A stretch of 17,534 bases of DNA from Chloroflexota bacterium (GTDB lineage Bacteria; Chloroflexota; Anaerolineae; Promineifilales; Promineifilaceae), in contig JAAEOP010000678.1 of assembly GCA_024223125.1 (NCBI GenBank), positions 1 through 17,534 on the forward strand, given 5' to 3'. This document shows, in pieces, positions 15,097 to 17,534 of this stretch (its first letter is position 1; every line of letters starts with the position of its first letter). The position numbers were made by a program, and so were the translations under genes. The notes under the pieces were generated by a model. It had not been told where the DNA came from. It did no database searches and saw only the letters and a list, made by a program, of their open reading frames with translations.

Positions 15097-15126
15097 AAAA
15101 AGAATCAAATCCAAGTGGAACAAAAC

Positions 15127-15669
15127 TCAGGTGTCATCCTCGTGTTTGGGGGCGTTTTCACCGGTGGCGGGCAGTGGTTTTTTGCCGCTCAAAGCCCGTT
15201 CCAGGCTTTCTTCGACATCTTCGGGCAGGGATGATTGGATGATCTTGCCTTCATATTGGCGCAGGGCAGCCAGAGCCACATCAGCCTGAGCGGAACGCAC
15301 CACCAGAAACAGAGCCGAGGTGTTGGGTTGAATCGCTTCGCTGACATCTTTGATGAATTTGTTGTCTACCCCTTTGCCCATCAAAGCGCCCACAACGCCG
15401 CCGCCAACGCCGCCAACAAGCATGGCCCCAATAGGGCCGGCAAACAGAAAGCCCAAGAACAATCCTATTAAACCACCGACAGCCACACCTTCCTTGGTCG
15501 TTTTATCTACGGCATTGCGGGAATGTACTTTGCCGTCGGCATCTTTACGCACCACGACTGTATCTTCCAGGTTGATAAACCCACCTTTTTGAGCGCTTTT
15601 TATGGAATGTAACACCTCATCTGCCTTATCTTCGGTGTCGAATGCGATGACAATCATATCTCTGCTCAT
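15127..15669 (-). CDS. DUF1269-family membrane protein with glycine-rich core
   Basis: A 180-residue protein of the DUF1269 type: an N-terminal alpha/beta part (MIVIAFDTEDKADEVLHSIK), a basic linker (TVVVRKDADGKVH), then a strongly glycine-rich hydrophobic stretch (about residues 63-97) with spaced glycines as in glycine-zipper membrane hairpins, a second alpha/beta part ending near EGKIIQSSLP, and an acidic tail. Function is unknown; the family is often linked to membrane or envelope stress, which I cannot confirm here. The ATG at 15669 is chosen over that at 15684 because GGAGG precedes it by 8 nt while the earlier ATG overlaps the ribosome site. The gene is monocistronic, with its own strong terminator, and is divergent from the methyltransferase. 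Confidence 0.85.
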   Translation of the reverse strand: MSRDMIVIAFDTEDKADEVLHSIKSAQKGGFINLEDTVVVRKDADGKVHSRNAVDKTTKEGVAVGGLIGLFLGFLFAGPIGAMLVGGVGGGVVGALMGKGVDNKFIKDVSEAIQPNTSALFLVVRSAQADVALAALRQYEGKIIQSSLPEDVEESLERALSGKKPLPATGENAPKHEDDT

Positions 15670-15715
15670 ACTATTTTCCTCCATCTAGGTAATTGATGTA
15701 TTGAACATCTTAAAA

Positions 15716-15724
15716 TGGTATATT
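15716..15724 (+). promoter_or_regulatory. Extended -10 promoter of the methyltransferase, predicted leaderless
   Basis: TGG followed by TATATT (15716-15724) is an extended -10 element (TGn plus 5 of 6 matches) placed 6 nt before the ATG at 15731. No Shine-Dalgarno site is present, so the mRNA probably begins at the start codon. An inverted repeat GATGT-N5-ACATC (15695-15709) just upstream could bind a regulator shared with the divergent gene. Confidence 0.45.
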
Positions 15725-15730
15725 TCTCAT

Positions 15731-16393
15731 ATGTCTGAATATGATGATGTTGAACGAGTATACCGTACCAAAGCGGAGGCGCAAAGCAGTTATGATAGGA
15801 TGAGCCGCTGGTATGAATGGCTGGCGCGGTCAGAGAAAAAGTATCGTGAGGCTGGGCTGCGTCTCTTAAACCCCATTCCTGGAGAGACATTGTTGGAGAT
15901 TGGGCCGGGAACGGGGCAGAGTTTGATAGCCGCAGCCCGAATGATTGGAAACAACGGCCGCATTGTAGGCATTGATCTGTCATTGGGGATGCTGCGGGTG
16001 GCGCAAAAACGACTGTGGCGGGCTAATTTGCAGGACAGGTGCAGTCTGGCTTGCGGCGACGGCTTGACGCTTCCATTAGGGACGAACAGTGTAGACGGGG
16101 TGTTTATCTGCTTTACGTTGGAGTTGTTTGATACGCCGGAATTGCCGTTGGTCTTGGCTGAAATTCGACGGGTATTGGGGGACAACGGCCGTCTCTGTGT
16201 TGTCTCTCTATCTAAAGAAGAAGCGGGTACAGCCGTGCGCCTATACGAATGGTTCCACAATAAAATTCCCCGCTATATTGATTGCCGTCCTATTTATTGT
16301 CACCGTTTGCTAGCGGCCTATGGTTTTCAAACACGTTCTGTTTGCCAGGAAAAAATGTGGGGGCTGCCGGTGGAGATTGTGTTGGCGGTGTGA
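15731..16393 (+). CDS. Class I SAM-dependent methyltransferase (UbiE/Methyltransf_11 type)
   Basis: A 220-residue cytoplasmic Rossmann-fold methyltransferase. Motif I LLEIGPGTGQS (54-64) and the acidic residue of motif II (VGIDLS, D82) bind SAM; the post-motifs CGDGLTLPL (108-116) and LAEIRRVLGDNGRLCVVS follow in the standard order. The N-terminal helix region (YDRMSRWYEWL) is of the kind seen in small-molecule and quinone/lipid methyltransferases. Substrate is not deducible. The frame is open 10 codons further upstream, but ATG 15731 directly follows the -10 element and matches the usual N-terminus. The octamer ACGGCCGT overlaps the stop codon, and another lies in codons for NGRL. It converges on the antitoxin gene with a 36-bp gap. 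Confidence 0.88.
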   Translation: MSEYDDVERVYRTKAEAQSSYDRMSRWYEWLARSEKKYREAGLRLLNPIPGETLLEIGPGTGQSLIAAARMIGNNGRIVGIDLSLGMLRVAQKRLWRANLQDRCSLACGDGLTLPLGTNSVDGVFICFTLELFDTPELPLVLAEIRRVLGDNGRLCVVSLSKEEAGTAVRLYEWFHNKIPRYIDCRPIYCHRLLAAYGFQTRSVCQEKMWGLPVEIVLAV

Positions 16394-16429
16394 CGGCCGT
16401 TTTGTTTTCTGAGCGGGTGGGGGGTGAGT

Positions 16430-16735
16430 TTAGACGGCCGTTGGTTGAACATTGCGGTCTAATTCTTCACGGATAATACGTCTTAAACTCTTTTCCAGAT
16501 CATCCTGTTCTACTGCCTGCCGTAAAGTTTCATTGATCAATGTTTGATAGCCACGTTCGCCAGATTTAGCCTTGAAATACTCAATCAATACCGTATCTAA
16601 CATAATTGTCACTCGCCGCTTGCGCGGAGCCGGCTTACGCCCTATCCGAAACGTTGCCCGGTCCAGGTCAGCTTGTGTAACTTCAGGGTATTCATCCTGC
16701 TCATCCGAAGTTGGAGAAGAATAAGAATTGCTCAT
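16430..16735 (-). CDS. Orphan BrnA-like (DUF4415) ribbon-helix-helix antitoxin
   Basis: A 101-residue protein. A disordered acidic N-terminus (1-25) leads to a basic hinge (RKPAPRKRRVTIMLD, 33-47) and a ribbon-helix-helix core (IEYFKAKSGERGYQTLINETLRQAV), as in BrnA antitoxins, which repress their own operon and neutralise the BrnT ribonuclease. The usual brnT gene immediately upstream is missing: that side (16736-16784) is short and runs into transposase remains. ATG 16735 is preferred over the ATG at 16759 because GGTGAT precedes it at suitable spacing and the first eight residues of the longer form do not look like the family. It may be a remnant of a toxin-antitoxin pair or a free-standing regulator. 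Confidence 0.75.
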   Translation of the reverse strand: MSNSYSSPTSDEQDEYPEVTQADLDRATFRIGRKPAPRKRRVTIMLDTVLIEYFKAKSGERGYQTLINETLRQAVEQDDLEKSLRRIIREELDRNVQPTAV

Positions 16736-16784
16736 TTTTATCACCCTTACGCGTATCATCTCAATATTTCGGGGAAGATATAAC

Positions 16785-17534
16785 TCACGGAGGAGCAGGG
16801 ATACGAACAGGATGAAAAACTAGTGTATGTTGCCGAATCATCTCGGCCAAATCTGGTAACTCATAGCTTTCAGAAATCCGGTCATGGATGTAAGCATAAA
16901 AACTGACCCTTAACTTTTTTGCTGTTTCGGCTAACGTCATAAATGTATCCCAGGCTCGCACCCCATCATCCAAAGGGCTTGTTCTTCAGCCAACCACTTG
17001 AACTGCGGCGCATCATCACTCATTAGGGCATTCAGAACTGGTATACTGGTTTGGGCGTGATAGGCGGTTAAGGCAGCCGATTCCAACACACGTGCTTTTT
17101 GTTGTTTGTTTAAGCGGCTTAAATCCCTTTCTACACGTTCCGCAACCTGCTCATATGTCAACCACTCATGCTGCGGCCATTTCTCTATCAGGCGACATGC
17201 CCATTTGGGAACATCAAAGCTATCTAACCATTGCTTTGTCTGATTGTTAAGCAGGAATTGTGCCTGGGACAAGTTTTGCAGTACTTCAATAATGGTCAAG
17301 CGGTCTTTGCGTGGGCGTGTGAAGTAGACCGTATACAAGGGATTGCTTAATATATGACAATATTGGTTCTCTCCATCTACCCGTGTACCGGTATCATCAA
17401 TATGCTGCCAACTACTGCTGTTTAACCCTGCTTGGTAAATTTCATCTTTTTCAGTGTGCCATCGCTCATTCTTCTTGGTCAAAATATTGGATATCTGTCC
17501 ATCCGATATGATTATTCCCATATTCGACAACAGC
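16785..17534 (-). pseudogene. Degraded IS66-like transposase (internal deletion, frameshift, cut by the window edge)
   Basis: Two frames carry pieces of one transposase. The 17534-16937 frame (no true start in the window) holds the first catalytic Asp region (WQHIDDTGTRVDG), the NPLYTVYFTRPRKDRLT block and the second Asp region (SDDAPQFKWLAEEQAL), then ends in unrelated residues. The 16973-16785 frame resumes at AWDTFMTLAETAKKL...FYAYIHDRIS, the usual extreme C-terminus of this family. The intervening segment, which would carry the catalytic Glu, is missing, so a deletion plus frameshift near 16960-16975 has inactivated it. The family assignment (IS66-like) is by motif memory. No terminal inverted repeat was found on the left side. 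Confidence 0.75.

Larger units (their letters stand above)
1143..16441. repeat. Dispersed palindromic octamer ACGGCCGT (15 copies)
   Basis: Perfect copies start at 1143, 3256, 5893, 7137, 8401, 8956, 11201, 12173, 12932, 13404, 14174, 14528, 16185, 16393 and 16434. Random expectation at even base use is about 0.3. The hexamer core CGGCCG occurs 29 times by my count against about 4 expected. Copies lie in all reading frames of genes on both strands and in intergenic DNA, so they are not explained by one peptide motif. Confidence 0.9.

Noticed and set aside
15790..16260. 156-residue - strand frame opposite the methyltransferase
   Set aside because: It is fully antisense to a gene with complete SAM-binding motifs and has composition typical of a shadow frame.
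16785..16973. Separate small gene of 62 residues
   Set aside because: Its sequence is the typical transposase C-terminus in a shifted frame, so it belongs to the transposase remnant.

Overview
The window looks like a chromosomal segment of an uncultured or little-studied Chloroflexota-type bacterium (Anaerolineae-like). This is an inference from the mix of families: AAA/STAND-type ATPases with an effector-associated C-terminal domain, Asp-box beta-propellers, DUF1152, DUF1269, an amidase-signature hydrolase, and GT2 synthases. No rRNA, tRNA or CRISPR array was seen. A striking genome-style signature is the palindromic octamer ACGGCCGT, which I count 15 times. Together with its CGGCCG core (29 occurrences counted) it is spread over coding and non-coding DNA on both sides of every gene border. 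The pattern recalls the iterated HIP1 palindrome of cyanobacteria.

Left part (1-9610, all + strand). A perfect 29-bp tandem array (1-129) precedes a promoter and a tight five-gene operon: two tandem membrane GT2 synthases of the cellulose-synthase-like type; a lipoprotein with three 28-residue repeats and EF-hand-like loops; a 1320-residue transmembrane protein joining an extracytoplasmic Asp-box propeller to a cytoplasmic AAA ATPase; and a second AAA ATPase ending in what looks like an effector-associated (death-like adaptor) domain. Junctions are overlaps of 11 and 1 nt and gaps of 16 and 6 nt. I infer one functional unit: surface polysaccharide synthesis plus an envelope sensor that signals through two STAND-like ATPases to an effector not present in this window. 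This is the best candidate for an undescribed system.

Middle (9610-13968, all - strand). A phd/vapC-type toxin-antitoxin pair converges on the operon with only 34 bp between. Next come an amidase-signature hydrolase, probably made from a leaderless mRNA, and a structured intergenic region (11966-12087) carrying a + strand intrinsic terminator although no + strand gene lies near it. A radical SAM/SPASM enzyme with a PqqD-like N-terminus follows, translationally coupled to a small two-helix membrane zinc-ribbon protein.

Right part (13981-17534). A DUF1152 protein and a DUF1269 glycine-rich membrane protein (both - strand) are separated by a back-to-back terminator and promoter. A divergent class I methyltransferase (+) converges on an orphan BrnA-like antitoxin (-). 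The window ends in the remains of an IS66-like transposase with an internal deletion and frameshift. No gene-free stretch exceeds 300 bp.
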